DNA from: Lachnospiraceae bacterium
Lineage (GTDB): Bacteria > Bacillota > Clostridia > Lachnospirales > Lachnospiraceae
Assembly (NCBI GenBank): GCA_024698705.1
Contig: JAILQX010000016.1
Span: 1 to 49,305, forward strand
DNA length: 49,305 nucleotides
Direction: 5' to 3'
Below the pieces are notes generated by a model, which saw only the letters and a list, made by a program, of their open reading frames with translations, had not been told where the DNA came from and made no database searches. Positions 24,400-33,546 of the stretch are shown here, in pieces. The translations under genes were made by a program, and so were the position numbers. Each line of letters opens with the position of its first letter. Positions within the stretch are counted from its first letter, which is position 1.

Positions 24400-25134
24400 A
24401 TGGGAGCAATGATAAAAGTCAACAATCTGCGTAAAAGCTTTAACGGAACAGAGGTTCTTTCGGGGATCAATGAAGAGATAAACGAGGGAGAGGTCGTCGT
24501 TGTAATAGGCCCCTCAGGCTCCGGAAAGAGTACGTTCTTAAGATGTCTCAACCTGCTTGAAACGCCGGATGACGGCGAAGTGATCATAGACGGTGAACAG
24601 ATCAACCTGCCCAAGGTGGATGTCAACAGGGTAAGACAGAAGATGGGAATGGTATTTCAGCATTTTAACCTGTTCCCGCATCTTACGGTGAAGCAGAATA
24701 TCACGCTCGCACCGGTCGAGCTTAAGAAAATGACACCGGAAGAGGCGGACAAAAAAGCCATGGAGCTCCTGGAGATAGTCGGACTATCTGAGAAAGCGGA
24801 CGCATATCCCGCTTCTTTGTCAGGCGGACAGAAGCAGCGTATCGCAATAGCCAGATCACTTGCGATGGAGCCCGAGATCATGCTTTTCGATGAACCCACT
24901 TCAGCCCTGGATCCCGAGATGGTCGGTGAGGTTCTGGATGTTATGAAAAGACTCGCAAAGAGCGGTATGACCATGGTTGTCGTTACGCATGAGATGGGAT
25001 TTGCCAAGGAAGTCGGAACGAGACTTCTCTTCATCGATGAGGGCAATGTACTCGAGAGCGGTGATCCGAAGGAAGTATTTGAACATCCGCAAAAAGAAAG
25101 AACAAAGGTATTTTTAAGCAAGGTTCTGGTCTGA
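24400..25134 (+). CDS. polar amino-acid ABC transporter ATPase (GlnQ family)
   Basis: 244 aa from the ATG at 24400, 7 nt after GGGGG; a GTG one codon upstream (24397) is possible. Walker [11 protein letters not shown]-loop [10 protein letters not shown], signature LSGGQKQR, Walker [10 protein letters not shown]-loop VVTHEM: a complete, active ATPase. It drives uptake of a polar amino acid (glutamine, glutamate, cystine or arginine type); the exact substrate is not readable. Confidence 0.95.
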   Translation: MGAMIKVNNLRKSFNGTEVLSGINEEINEGEVVVVIGPSGSGKSTFLRCLNLLETPDDGEVIIDGEQINLPKVDVNRVRQKMGMVFQHFNLFPHLTVKQNITLAPVELKKMTPEEADKKAMELLEIVGLSEKADAYPASLSGGQKQRIAIARSLAMEPEIMLFDEPTSALDPEMVGEVLDVMKRLAKSGMTMVVVTHEMGFAKEVGTRLLFIDEGNVLESGDPKEVFEHPQKERTKVFLSKVLV

Positions 25135-25214
25135 TATCCGGCCATAAGACAGACCGCAGCGTTTACAGGGGGCGGCGTGGAACATCTGCATGGGGCAGAT
25201 CGAAACACCTTTGC

Positions 25215-25242
25215 TTGACAAAAGCGGATAATTTGATAGACT
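25215..25242 (+). promoter_or_regulatory. separate promoter for the amino-acid binding protein
   Basis: TTGACA (25215-25220), 16-nt spacer, TAGACT (25237-25242), about 54 nt before the binding-protein ATG. It would allow the lipoprotein to be made in excess over the membrane parts. Confidence 0.55.
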
Positions 25243-25295
25243 ACTAAGTATTCTTGTGAGTTTTTAATTTTTTAGCAGAGAAAAGAGGAAAGATT

Positions 25296-26048
25296 ATGAA
25301 AAAAGTATTATCACTTTTAACAGTAATGATCATGACGGCAGCCATGCTTGTCGGCTGCGGTTCGGATGCAAGTGCAAACACGATCAAATTCGGAACCAAC
25401 GCAGAGTTCCCGCCTTTTGAGTTTGTAACGACCAATGGAGTGATCGGAGAGTTTGACGGTATCGATATGGCGATCGCCAAGGAGATAGGAACACAGATCG
25501 GTAAGGAAGCAGTGATTGAGAACATGGAATTCGATTCACTTCTGATCGCACTTCAGAATGGCCAGATCGATGCAGCTATCGCAGGTATGACCATCACTGA
25601 AGAAAGAAAAGAGTCTGTTGATTTTTCAAACCCTTATTACACCGCAACTCAGGTTATGATCGTTAAAAAGGATTCAACCATAGCCAAGGCAGGCGATATG
25701 GCTGACAAGAAGATCGTTGTCATCCAGGGTTATACGGGTGAGACCTGTGTACAGGATATGGGTTATCAGTACGAAGCGTTCAAGAAGGGAACGGAAGCCA
25801 TCCTTGAGCTTAGCAACGGCAAATGTGATGTGGTCGTTATCGACTCAGCAACAGCACAGAAATACGTAAAGGACAACCCGGATCTTAAGATCGTTGAGGA
25901 CAGTGATGCATTTGAGGCAGAGGAGTATGCCATCGCGGTAAAGAAGGGCAATACAGAGCTTCTTAACCAGATCAATGCTTCAATCGACAAGATGCTTGCG
26001 GACGGAACAATTTCCGAACTTGCCGCAAAGTATACCGAAGCAGAATAA
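25296..26048 (+). CDS. amino-acid ABC transporter substrate-binding lipoprotein
   Basis: 250 aa. Lipoprotein signal peptide with lipobox MLVGCG (about residues 17-22). The rest is SBP family 3: IKFGTNAEFPPFEF, IDMAIAKEIG, AAIAGMTITEERKESVDFS, and VVIDSATAQKYV. It captures a polar amino acid outside the membrane and delivers it to the permease encoded 0.9 kb upstream. It has its own promoter and a terminator after it. Confidence 0.95.
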   Translation: MKKVLSLLTVMIMTAAMLVGCGSDASANTIKFGTNAEFPPFEFVTTNGVIGEFDGIDMAIAKEIGTQIGKEAVIENMEFDSLLIALQNGQIDAAIAGMTITEERKESVDFSNPYYTATQVMIVKKDSTIAKAGDMADKKIVVIQGYTGETCVQDMGYQYEAFKKGTEAILELSNGKCDVVVIDSATAQKYVKDNPDLKIVEDSDAFEAEEYAIAVKKGNTELLNQINASIDKMLADGTISELAAKYTEAE

Positions 26049-26072
26049 ACTCCTGACGGAAAATGGATTTCA

Positions 26073-26105
26073 AAAAGGGTTGCAGGTCCTGCGACCCTTT
26101 TTATT
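26073..26105 (+). terminator. terminator after the amino-acid binding protein
   Basis: AAAGGGTTGCAGG pairs with CCTGCGACCCTTT (one G-T pair) around a minimal loop, followed by TTTTATT. Confidence 0.88.
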
Positions 26106-26164
26106 GTGCCGGAAATGTGATAGAATACTGTTAATTATGCGAAAGTCAGTAAGGAGTAAGGCAT

Positions 26165-28141
26165 ATGTGTAAAGACAAATATTACATAACAACAGCGATA
26201 GCGTATACGTCGGGAAAGCCTCATATAGGCAATTCCTACGAGATAGTCATGGCTGATGCGATCGCAAGACATAAGAGGCAGCAGGGCTATGATGTATATT
26301 TTCAGACCGGAACCGACGAACATGGACAGAAGATAGAGGAAAAAGCAAAGGCAGCAGGCATCACACCAAAGGAATTTGTCGATAATGTTGCCGGGATCAT
26401 CAGAGGGATCTGTGACAGTCTCAATGTTTCGTACGATCATTTCATCAGAACGACCGATGATTATCACGAGAAGCAGATCCAGAAGATATTCAAAAAGATG
26501 TATGCTCAGGGTGATATATACAAGGGTGCTTACGAAGGCATGTACTGTACTCCGTGCGAATCCTTCTGGACGGAAAGCCAGCTTGTTGACGGAAAATGTC
26601 CCGACTGCGGAAGAGAAGTCAAGCCCGCAAAGGAGGAAGCATATTTCTTTAAGATGAGCAAATATGCCGACAGGCTTATAGAGCACATAAACTCGCATCC
26701 CGAGTTTATACAGCCGGTTTCAAGAAAAAATGAGATGATGAACAATTTTCTGTTGCCCGGACTTCAGGATCTTTGCGTATCGAGAACCTCTTTCAAATGG
26801 GGCATCCCGGTAGATTTTGATGATAAGCACGTGGTCTATGTATGGCTGGATGCACTTTCAAACTATATCACGGGTATAGGATATGATGCGGACGGCAACA
26901 GTTCCGACCTGTACAAAAAGATGTGGCCGGCAGACCTTCATCTTATCGGAAAGGATATCATAAGGTTCCATACCATTTACTGGCCGATCTTTCTTATGTC
27001 ACTCGGAGAGCCGCTCCCGAAGCATGTATTCGGACATCCGTGGCTTTTGCAGGGCGGCGAGAAGATGAGCAAATCAAGGGGCAATGTCATATATGCCGAC
27101 GATCTGATCGATATGTTCGGTGTTGATGCCGTCAGATATTTCGTGCTTCATGAGATGCCTTATGAAAATGACGGTACCATCACATGGGATCTTGTGGTTG
27201 AGAGATTCAATTCGGATCTTGCAAATATAATCGGAAACCTTGTAAACCGTACTATTTCCATGAGTAATAAGTACTTTGACGGAATAGTTGAATCTACAGG
27301 TGTTACGGCCGACATAGACAGTGATCTCAAGGAAGTTGTGACGTCTGCAAGGGATAAGATCTCGGCAAAAATGGAGGATATGAGAGTGGCCGATGCCATA
27401 AGCGAGGTCATAGCTCTCTTCAGAAGGTGCAACAAATATATCGATGAGACCGAACCGTGGGTACTTGCCAAGGACGAGGCTGCAAAACCGCGTCTGAAGG
27501 AAGTTCTTTATAACCTGACAGAGTCGATCGTGATCGGCGCAAATCTTCTCATACCCTATATGCCGGAAACCGCTTCAAAGATACTTGAGCAGGTGAATGC
27601 AGGCGAGAGAAGTTATGATGACCTTGCTTCATACGGTCTGTTCAAATCAGGTACAAAAGTGACGGATAAGCCTCAGATACTGTTTGCAAGACAGGATCTC
27701 AAGGAGGTTATGATAAAGGTAGAGGAGATACAGGCTGCACAGCGCGCCGAATATGCGAAAGAAAACGGTATCGAACCCGAGAGCGAAGAACCCGTTATCG
27801 ATGTGGAAATCAAGCCCGAGATAACCTATGATGACTTTGCAAAGCTTCAGTTCAGGATAGGAAAGATCATCAAATGCGAGGAAGTTCCCAAGTCAAAGAA
27901 GCTTTTATGCTCACAGGTAAAGATAGGCAGCGAGGTTAAGCAGATCGTTTCGGGTATCAAGCAGTATTACACCCCAGAGGAAATGGTAGGCAAGAAGGTT
28001 CTTGTACTAACAAATCTCAAGCCCGCAACACTTGCGGGTGTTGTATCCGAAGGAATGCTTCTGTGTGCCGAAGATGCGGACGGCAATCTTGCACTTGTAA
28101 CACCCGAAAAGGATATGCCCGCCGGAGCGGAAGTTTGTTAA
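26165..28141 (+). CDS. metG: methionyl-tRNA synthetase
   Basis: 658 aa. Class I synthetase: HIGN (20-23) for HIGH, KMSKS (300-304), and a connective domain with one zinc-binding set (CTPCESF...CPDCG). The C-terminal 105 residues are an EMAP/Trbp111-like tRNA-binding OB fold (FRIGKIIKCEEVPKSKKL) that also dimerises. Charges tRNA-Met. It lies downstream of rsmI with insertions, as metS follows the yaaT-rsmI block in Bacillus. No T-box leader is present: only 60 nt separate the terminator and the start. Confidence 0.97.
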   Translation: MCKDKYYITTAIAYTSGKPHIGNSYEIVMADAIARHKRQQGYDVYFQTGTDEHGQKIEEKAKAAGITPKEFVDNVAGIIRGICDSLNVSYDHFIRTTDDYHEKQIQKIFKKMYAQGDIYKGAYEGMYCTPCESFWTESQLVDGKCPDCGREVKPAKEEAYFFKMSKYADRLIEHINSHPEFIQPVSRKNEMMNNFLLPGLQDLCVSRTSFKWGIPVDFDDKHVVYVWLDALSNYITGIGYDADGNSSDLYKKMWPADLHLIGKDIIRFHTIYWPIFLMSLGEPLPKHVFGHPWLLQGGEKMSKSRGNVIYADDLIDMFGVDAVRYFVLHEMPYENDGTITWDLVVERFNSDLANIIGNLVNRTISMSNKYFDGIVESTGVTADIDSDLKEVVTSARDKISAKMEDMRVADAISEVIALFRRCNKYIDETEPWVLAKDEAAKPRLKEVLYNLTESIVIGANLLIPYMPETASKILEQVNAGERSYDDLASYGLFKSGTKVTDKPQILFARQDLKEVMIKVEEIQAAQRAEYAKENGIEPESEEPVIDVEIKPEITYDDFAKLQFRIGKIIKCEEVPKSKKLLCSQVKIGSEVKQIVSGIKQYYTPEEMVGKKVLVLTNLKPATLAGVVSEGMLLCAEDADGNLALVTPEKDMPAGAEVC

Positions 28142-28144
28142 ACA

Positions 28145-28636
28145 ATGGATCACCGTATGAAAAACGGCAGGTTATACACGATTGAGAGGGCTAAACCCTC
28201 TCAATTTGATGATGCGTGTGAACTTGCATATAAAGTATTTCTGAAATTTGAGTCAAAAGAATACGGACGGGAAGGTACGGATAAATTTGCGGAATTCCTG
28301 ACCAGTCCCCAGCTTCAGAAGCTGTTTGAAACCGGTCATTATATCATGTTTCTTGCTATGTGTGAGGGTGATATCATAGGAGTCATCTCTGTCAGGAGCG
28401 GCAATCATATTTCCCTTCTGTTTGTGGATGAACGGTATCACAGACAGGGGATAGGCGGTGAACTGATAAAGCAGATGCAGGATCATCTGCTGTCCACCGG
28501 TGCGGGATATGAGAAGATGACGGTCAACGCCGCACCCTATGGGATACCTTTTTACGAGAGGACCGGATTTATAAAAACAGGGGAGACTACGGTGACCGAT
28601 GGGATCATATACACACCCATGGAAATGTATCTATGA
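28145..28636 (+). CDS. GNAT family N-acetyltransferase
   Basis: 163 aa, starting 3 nt after the metG stop. GNAT fold: RAKPSQFDDACELAYKVFL at the start, central ISLLFVDERYHRQGIGGELI with the acetyl-CoA loop R/Q-x-x-G-x-G/A (RQGIGG), and the C-terminal GIPFYERTGF. Substrate unknown. Its coupling to metG suggests only shared transcription. Confidence 0.9.
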   Translation: MDHRMKNGRLYTIERAKPSQFDDACELAYKVFLKFESKEYGREGTDKFAEFLTSPQLQKLFETGHYIMFLAMCEGDIIGVISVRSGNHISLLFVDERYHRQGIGGELIKQMQDHLLSTGAGYEKMTVNAAPYGIPFYERTGFIKTGETTVTDGIIYTPMEMYL

Positions 28637-28713
28637 CAGAGAAAACTCTGCGTGGCAGGTTTGTCTGAAGACCGCCCGCAGTTCATAAACAGTTACGGAA
28701 AGAGGGAACAGCA

Positions 28714-29502
28714 TTGTTAGAAAGAATGTTTAATTATGAGAATCCGGTATGGCAGTTCATGAGTAAGATCGCCGACCTGATCATTCTCAACACACTTGTG
28801 ATCGTATTTTCATTGCCGGTCTTCACCATAGGAGCCACATGGACGGCGCTTTATTACACATTGTTAAAGATAGTCAGAAAAGAAGAGACCTATATCTGGA
28901 AAGAATTCTGGAACTCATTTAAGAGCAATCTGAAGCAGGCTACTGCGATCTGGGGTATATGTTTTGTATTTCTGGCGGTTCTTTCGCTGGATGTATATAT
29001 GTGGTTCATGGATCCGACTTTGCTGCCGAAGGCACTTAAGATCACGACGATAATAGTATTTTTCATCGTATTGTCGGTGACGGTTTATGTATTTCCGATA
29101 CTTTCGCATTTTGAAAATACGGTCAAAAAGACAATGGTAAATGCGTTCATAGTATCATTTATCAATATCCCGTATACGATATTGTTCATATTTCTTCTGC
29201 TACTGCCGATCGGACTTGTTTTATTTGAGCCCAGGTTACTGCTGCTGTGGGCATTCTGCGGAATAAGCGGGCCGGCACTCCTGGCAACCTACGCTTGGAA
29301 CAGAATATTTAAGAAGCTGGAGCCGCAGAAAGAGGAGAAAGAGCAGGACAACGAAGATGATGAAGAGCGCATATTCAGCGATGAACTGAGGGAGGATCCG
29401 GAACAGGAGATCGCAGTCAAAGAAAAGGTCAAAGAAGCGGCAGAGGATACGTCCGAAAAACCGACTGAAGAAACAGCAGGAGAGCCCGCAGAAGAAAAAT
29501 AA
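28714..29502 (+). CDS. YesL family (DUF624) membrane protein
   Basis: 262 aa. TTG start, chosen because AGAGGG is 7 nt upstream while the next ATG (28726) is too far from it. NPVWQFMSKIADLIILNTL and SLPVFTIGATWTALYYTLLK are characteristic of YesL/DUF624. About five membrane helices in the first 200 residues, then a long cytoplasmic Glu/Lys-rich tail of about 65 residues. YesL genes usually lie with sugar ABC transporters; here the MsmK-type ATPase follows after a terminator. Function of the family unproven. Confidence 0.85.
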   Translation: MLERMFNYENPVWQFMSKIADLIILNTLVIVFSLPVFTIGATWTALYYTLLKIVRKEETYIWKEFWNSFKSNLKQATAIWGICFVFLAVLSLDVYMWFMDPTLLPKALKITTIIVFFIVLSVTVYVFPILSHFENTVKKTMVNAFIVSFINIPYTILFIFLLLLPIGLVLFEPRLLLLWAFCGISGPALLATYAWNRIFKKLEPQKEEKEQDNEDDEERIFSDELREDPEQEIAVKEKVKEAAEDTSEKPTEETAGEPAEEK

Positions 29503-29512
29503 AAAAGAACAT

Positions 29513-29564
29513 GGCAATCTGTATAAATATTCCGAACAATATTTGGCAGGTTGCCTATTTTTTT
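29513..29564 (+). terminator. terminator after the YesL-like gene
   Basis: GGCAATCTG (29513-29521) pairs with CAGGTTGCC (29547-29555, one G-T pair); an inner AATATT pairing supports it; T run 29558-29564. Confidence 0.78.
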
Positions 29565-29631
29565 GTGAACATTATTTTTGTATACTTAACTAAGGTAAAT
29601 GAGACAAAATTGTATTTAGGAGGATTTTATA

Positions 29632-30741
29632 ATGGCAAGTTTATCTTTAACAAATATCTGCAAAAGATATCCTAACGGTTTTGAAGCTGTAAAGGACTTC
29701 AATCTTGAGATAGCAGATAAAGAGTTTATTATTTTCGTAGGACCTTCAGGATGTGGTAAGTCTACTACACTTCGTATGATTGCCGGTTTGGAAGATATCA
29801 CTTCAGGTGAGTTAAAGATTGGTGACAGAGTAGTTAACGACGTAGAGCCTAAGGACAGAGATATCGCGATGGTATTCCAGAACTACGCTCTGTATCCTCA
29901 TATGACAGTTTATGATAACATGGCATTCGGTCTTAAGCTTCGTAAGGTTCCCAAGGATGAGATCGACAAGCAGGTTAAAGAAGCAGCAAGGATCCTTGAC
30001 CTTTCAGCATTGCTCGATCGTAAGCCGAAGGCTTTGTCAGGTGGTCAGAGACAGAGAGTTGCCATGGGACGTGCTATCGTTCGTAACCCTAAGGTATTCC
30101 TTATGGACGAGCCTCTTTCAAACCTGGATGCTAAGCTTCGTGTACAGATGCGTATTGAGATCGCTAAGCTGCATCAGAGACTGGGCACAACGATCATCTA
30201 CGTTACACATGACCAGACAGAGGCTATGACACTTGGTACACGTATCGTAGTTATGAAGGACGGTGTTGTTCAGCAGGTTGATACACCTCAGAACCTTTAT
30301 GACAAGCCTCAGAACCTGTTCGTAGCAGGATTCATGGGATCACCTCAGATGAACTTCCTTGACGGAACAGTTCAGATCAACGGTGAAGATGTTGTTATCA
30401 ACTGTGCAGATATCGAGATCCCTCTTCCGCCTGCAAAAGCTAAGAAGCTTATCGAAGGTGGATATGACGGAAAGGTTGTTACATTTGGTATCCGTCCTGA
30501 AGACGTATATGATTCAGAGATGTTTATCGAGACAGCTAAGGCTTCTTTCGAAGCTACAGTTAAGGTTTACGAATTGCTTGGTGCAGAAGTATTCCTTTAC
30601 TTTGAACTTGATGAGTTCCCTATTACAGCAAGAGTTGATCCTCGTACAACAGCAAGACCCGGCGATACGATCAAGGTTGCATTTGATGTTGAGAAGATCC
30701 ATATCTTTGATAAGGAAACAGAGCAGGTTATCACAAACTAG
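29632..30741 (+). CDS. sugar ABC transporter ATPase (MsmK/UgpC family)
   Basis: 369 aa, AGGAGG 8 nt upstream. Walker [11 protein letters not shown]-loop [13 protein letters not shown], signature LSGGQRQR, Walker [17 protein letters not shown], then a C-terminal TOBE/MalK-type regulatory region (about 240-369). MsmK-type ATPases energise several sugar importers whose operons lack an ATPase; no permease or binding protein is adjacent, which fits a shared subunit. Codon use is markedly different from neighbours (many CGT, GGT and CTT codons), as in highly expressed genes. A TATACT (29581-29586) is a possible -10. Flanked by terminators on both sides, so monocistronic. Confidence 0.95.
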   Translation: MASLSLTNICKRYPNGFEAVKDFNLEIADKEFIIFVGPSGCGKSTTLRMIAGLEDITSGELKIGDRVVNDVEPKDRDIAMVFQNYALYPHMTVYDNMAFGLKLRKVPKDEIDKQVKEAARILDLSALLDRKPKALSGGQRQRVAMGRAIVRNPKVFLMDEPLSNLDAKLRVQMRIEIAKLHQRLGTTIIYVTHDQTEAMTLGTRIVVMKDGVVQQVDTPQNLYDKPQNLFVAGFMGSPQMNFLDGTVQINGEDVVINCADIEIPLPPAKAKKLIEGGYDGKVVTFGIRPEDVYDSEMFIETAKASFEATVKVYELLGAEVFLYFELDEFPITARVDPRTTARPGDTIKVAFDVEKIHIFDKETEQVITN

Positions 30742-30752
30742 TTTTGATTTAA

Positions 30753-30786
30753 GATGGAGACGCAATTGCGTCTCCATTTTTTTTGC
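30753..30786 (+). terminator. terminator of the MsmK-type gene
   Basis: ATGGAGACGCAA pairs perfectly with TTGCGTCTCCAT (30753-30776), followed by a T run. Confidence 0.92.
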
Positions 30787-30822
30787 TTTATAATGATTTA
30801 TTAGATGAAAGGAGCTTGGATC

Positions 30823-31911
30823 ATGCTGACGAATCAGGTTATACAGAATACCATTGACGAATTGAACTCCATAACTAAGGTCGATTTTATAGTATACGAT
30901 GTAGAAAGCGGCGTGGTGGCTTCGACAGTTAAGGGTGACATACAGGATCCCGATCTTATCGAGAAATTTATAGATTCTAAGGTAGACAGCCAATCAGCCA
31001 ATGATTGTCATTATATAAAGGTCAGGGACGAAGGTGATGTGTTATATGTACTCATATCGCTCGGTTCCACGGAATTCGCTTATACAATGGGAAAAGTTGC
31101 AGTCAGCCAGCTCCAGAATCTTATGGTCGCATATAAGGAGAGGCTGGACAGGAACAGCTTCTTCCAGAACCTCATATTGGACAATCTCCTGCTCGTTGAT
31201 ATCCATAACAGAGCGCAGAAGCTGCATATAGAAAATGATAAGCCACGTATGGTCTACCTCATAGAGGTCGCCAATGATACCGATAATGTTGCAAGCCAGA
31301 TGTTAAGAAGTCTTTATGTGGAACAGGGCGGAAATTATATGACTTCCGTCGATGAAAGGATCATCATTCTTGTAAAGGACATGGAACCCGACATTACCAG
31401 GGAAGAATATAATGAAGTGGCGCAGACCATAGTAGACATGCTTGAATCCGAAGGAATGCTGAGAGTAAGGGTTTCATACGGACTTCCGGTCAGGGATCTC
31501 ACCGATGTGTCGAAGTGCTACAAAGAAGCAAAGATGGCTCTCGAGGTCGGAAGTATCTTCCATTCCGAGATGAAGGTCATTTCATATGAAAAGCTGGGAA
31601 TCGGACGACTCATTTATCAGCTACCGGCAAATCTGTGCAGGATATTTGTAAAAGAGATATTCGGAGATGTAAAACCTTCGGATATAGATGCGGAGACCAT
31701 AGCAACGATCAATAAATTCTATGAGAACAACCTTAATATCTCAGAAACCGCAAGACAAATGTATATCCACAGAAATACTCTTGTTTACAGGATGGAGAAG
31801 CTTCACCAGATGATAGGGCTGGATATGAGAAGTTTCGAGGACGCCGTAACCTTCAAGATGGTAATGATGGTAGTCGATTATCTCGAATATCTTGAAAAAC
31901 ATGATAAATAA
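30823..31911 (+). CDS. CdaR/PucR-type transcriptional regulator
   Basis: 362 aa from the ATG at 30823, 8 nt after AAAGGAG; an in-frame ATG at 30805 precedes that site. The N-terminal 130 residues are the sugar-diacid-recognition type sensor (NTIDELNSITKVDFIVYD, FAYTMGKVAVSQLQNL), the middle is GGDEF-like CdaR, and the C-terminus is the PucR helix-turn-helix (NLNISETARQMYIHRNTLVY then RMEKLHQMIGLD). Placement right after an MsmK/UgpC-type ATPase is common in Clostridia and suggests control of sugar uptake; its ligand is not readable. Confidence 0.9.
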   Translation: MLTNQVIQNTIDELNSITKVDFIVYDVESGVVASTVKGDIQDPDLIEKFIDSKVDSQSANDCHYIKVRDEGDVLYVLISLGSTEFAYTMGKVAVSQLQNLMVAYKERLDRNSFFQNLILDNLLLVDIHNRAQKLHIENDKPRMVYLIEVANDTDNVASQMLRSLYVEQGGNYMTSVDERIIILVKDMEPDITREEYNEVAQTIVDMLESEGMLRVRVSYGLPVRDLTDVSKCYKEAKMALEVGSIFHSEMKVISYEKLGIGRLIYQLPANLCRIFVKEIFGDVKPSDIDAETIATINKFYENNLNISETARQMYIHRNTLVYRMEKLHQMIGLDMRSFEDAVTFKMVMMVVDYLEYLEKHDK

Positions 31912-31928
31912 GAACCATTTGAGAAATG

Positions 31929-31983
31929 ACCCGTATCACTGATCAATCCCTCTGAGGGAAGAGTTGGGGATGCGGGTTTTTAC
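31929..31983 (+). terminator. terminator of the CdaR-like gene, overlapping the end of the nrdG-like gene
   Basis: ACCCGTATC (31929-31937) pairs with GATGCGGGT (31970-31978, one G-T pair), then TTTTTA. The 3' arm lies inside the last codons of the convergent gene. Confidence 0.68.
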
Positions 31984-32634
31984 TATGTCCAGAAATCCCT
32001 TAAGTTGCTCCGCAGAAAAGCTGAAGCACTGCATATTACCTATACCCGGAGCCTCTTTGTAACTCTGAATAAAGTATGAGCAATCTTTGGGAAGCCACTC
32101 AGCTATATCTTTGAAATCAGCTTCGGTGTGGATACCGCCGACCGTTGTGGTGCGGAATTCATAGGAAATGCGCCCTTTGGAAAGGATCTCGACGGAAGCG
32201 AGGATATTGTCGATCTTAATGCCGGCAATACCTGTTGCGAGAGCATAGTTATCCCTCCCCGCTTTTATATCCATGGCCACATAATTCAGTTTACCTGAAT
32301 CTATGAGCCTTTCGAGCTTTGCCGGGTTCATGCCGTTCGTATCAAGCTTAACATTGTAGCCTATGTCTTTTAGCTTATCTATAAAATCTTCAAGGTCCGG
32401 CTGAAGCGTCGGTTCACCGCCGGTTATGCAGACACCGGAGAGTATGCCATGCCTTTTTTTAAGAAATGCCAGGATCTGTGCTTCATCTTCCTTTGGAAAG
32501 ATATCGGGGTTCAGAACAAGATCGCTGTTGTGGCAATATGGACAGCGCATGTTGCATCCGCCTGTAAATACAGTTGCGGCAACGTGTCCGGGGTAATCGA
32601 GTAATGTGGTTTTGGTAAATCCGTGAATATCCAT
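31936..32634 (-). CDS. anaerobic ribonucleotide reductase activating protein-like radical SAM enzyme
   Basis: 232 aa. Radical SAM motif Cys27/31/34 (CNMRCPYCHN), TGGEPTLQ for SAM binding, and the start HGFTKTTLLDYPGHVAATVF, typical of the NrdG-like group TIGR02495. The family makes the glycyl radical of a partner enzyme such as the class III ribonucleotide reductase; no nrdD or other glycyl-radical enzyme is adjacent, so the partner is unknown. An anaerobic way of life is supported. Confidence 0.88.
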   Translation of the reverse strand: MDIHGFTKTTLLDYPGHVAATVFTGGCNMRCPYCHNSDLVLNPDIFPKEDEAQILAFLKKRHGILSGVCITGGEPTLQPDLEDFIDKLKDIGYNVKLDTNGMNPAKLERLIDSGKLNYVAMDIKAGRDNYALATGIAGIKIDNILASVEILSKGRISYEFRTTTVGGIHTEADFKDIAEWLPKDCSYFIQSYKEAPGIGNMQCFSFSAEQLKGFLDIVKTRIPNSSLRGIDQ

Positions 32635-32746
32635 AATTTATGCTTTCAGAGTTAAACTAGACCTTTGTTTTTACTTAAAAATAAGGTATCATATAAGAGA
32701 CGCAGTTTTATACCTACGGGGAAATTATATCATAATATGAGGTAAA

Positions 32747-33256
32747 ATGGAAAAGGTTAAAGCCACACATATAAGGGCTACCGCATTTGCCGGAGCGGAG
32801 CCGGATGTCAGGTATATGAAAGAGGCTCTGAAGCTTGCCGAGAAAGCAGCAAATCTCGGAGAAGTGCCCATAGGATGTGTGATCGAATATCAGGGCAGGA
32901 TTATAGGCAGGGGTTATAATCGCAGAAAGACAGATAAAACAGCACTGGCCCATGCGGAGATAACAGCCATAAAAAAAGCATGTAAGGTCCTCGATGACTG
33001 GAGGCTGGAAGGATGTACGATGTACGTTACACTGGAGCCGTGTCAGATGTGTGCCGGAGCCATAGTTCAGGCAAGGATCCCGAGAGTGATCATAGGCTGC
33101 ATGAACCCGAAGGCCGGATGCGCCGGATCGATCATGGATATTCTGCATGAACCGAAGTTCAATCATCAGGTCATTACCGAGCAGGGAATGCTCGAGCAGG
33201 AGTGTTCACAGGTATTAACGGATTTTTTTAAACAGATGCGCACAAGTAACCGTTAG
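32747..33256 (+). CDS. tadA: tRNA-specific adenosine deaminase
   Basis: 169 aa. Zinc deaminase motifs HAE (69-71) and PCQMC (98-102), with EVPIGCVI before them. It converts A34 to inosine in tRNA-Arg(ACG). GAGG 5 nt before the ATG; the N-terminus is about 20 residues longer than usual, and Met24 (MKEALKLAEKA) would give the standard length. Upstream TTGTTT-16-TATCAT (32665-32692) is a possible promoter, divergent from the nrdG-like gene. The SRP RNA follows, as in Bacillus subtilis (tadA-scr). Confidence 0.95.
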   Translation: MEKVKATHIRATAFAGAEPDVRYMKEALKLAEKAANLGEVPIGCVIEYQGRIIGRGYNRRKTDKTALAHAEITAIKKACKVLDDWRLEGCTMYVTLEPCQMCAGAIVQARIPRVIIGCMNPKAGCAGSIMDILHEPKFNHQVITEQGMLEQECSQVLTDFFKQMRTSNR

Positions 33257-33261
33257 GAAAT

Positions 33262-33290
33262 TTGACAAGAGAAGGGTTATTGTTTATACT
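33262..33290 (+). promoter_or_regulatory. promoter of the SRP RNA
   Basis: TTGACA (33262-33267), 17-nt spacer, TATACT (33285-33290): a strong sigma-70-type promoter, with transcription expected from about 33297. Confidence 0.85.
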
Positions 33291-33296
33291 TACCAT

Positions 33297-33507
33297 CGTG
33301 TCGCAAAGTGATCCTGTACAGGGAGAGCTTGCATAGCAGCCCTTTTTTATCGGTTATGATGTTTGGGTCTTGCGCAATAGGAATCTACGAACCTGGTCAG
33401 GGCAGGAATGCAGCAGCCATAAGAAGAATCTCCTATGTGCCGCAAGGGTGCCTGGCGGAGTCGGTGGAAAGGTAACGTGTGCAAGTTCTTCGTATACAGG
33501 ATTTTTT
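33297..33507 (+). ncRNA. ffs: signal recognition particle RNA (scRNA)
   Basis: The Ffh-binding hairpin is recognisable at 33395-33418: GGTCAGGGCAGGAATG followed by CAGCAGCC, with flanking pairing (TAGGA with TCCTA). The 5' region ATCCTGTA (33311-33318) pairs with TACAGGAT (33495-33502) just before a T run, closing the molecule and giving a terminator. Length about 210 nt, a long Firmicutes type with an Alu-like 5' domain though shorter than the Bacillus RNA. Position after tadA agrees. Exact ends are estimates. Confidence 0.88.
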
Positions 33508-33546
33508 GTACGGTTTTATATTATTGAGTTTATCGGAGGTATGGCA

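Noticed and set aside
25135-25295. Riboswitch or T-box in front of the amino-acid binding protein
   Set aside because: The region is too short, has a plain promoter within it and lacks the T-box TGGNACC segment or another conserved core that I could identify.
33370-33546. N-terminal extension of the GH3 protein upstream of 33547
   Set aside because: It would run through the SRP RNA including its conserved hairpin, and a good ribosome site serves the ATG at 33547.
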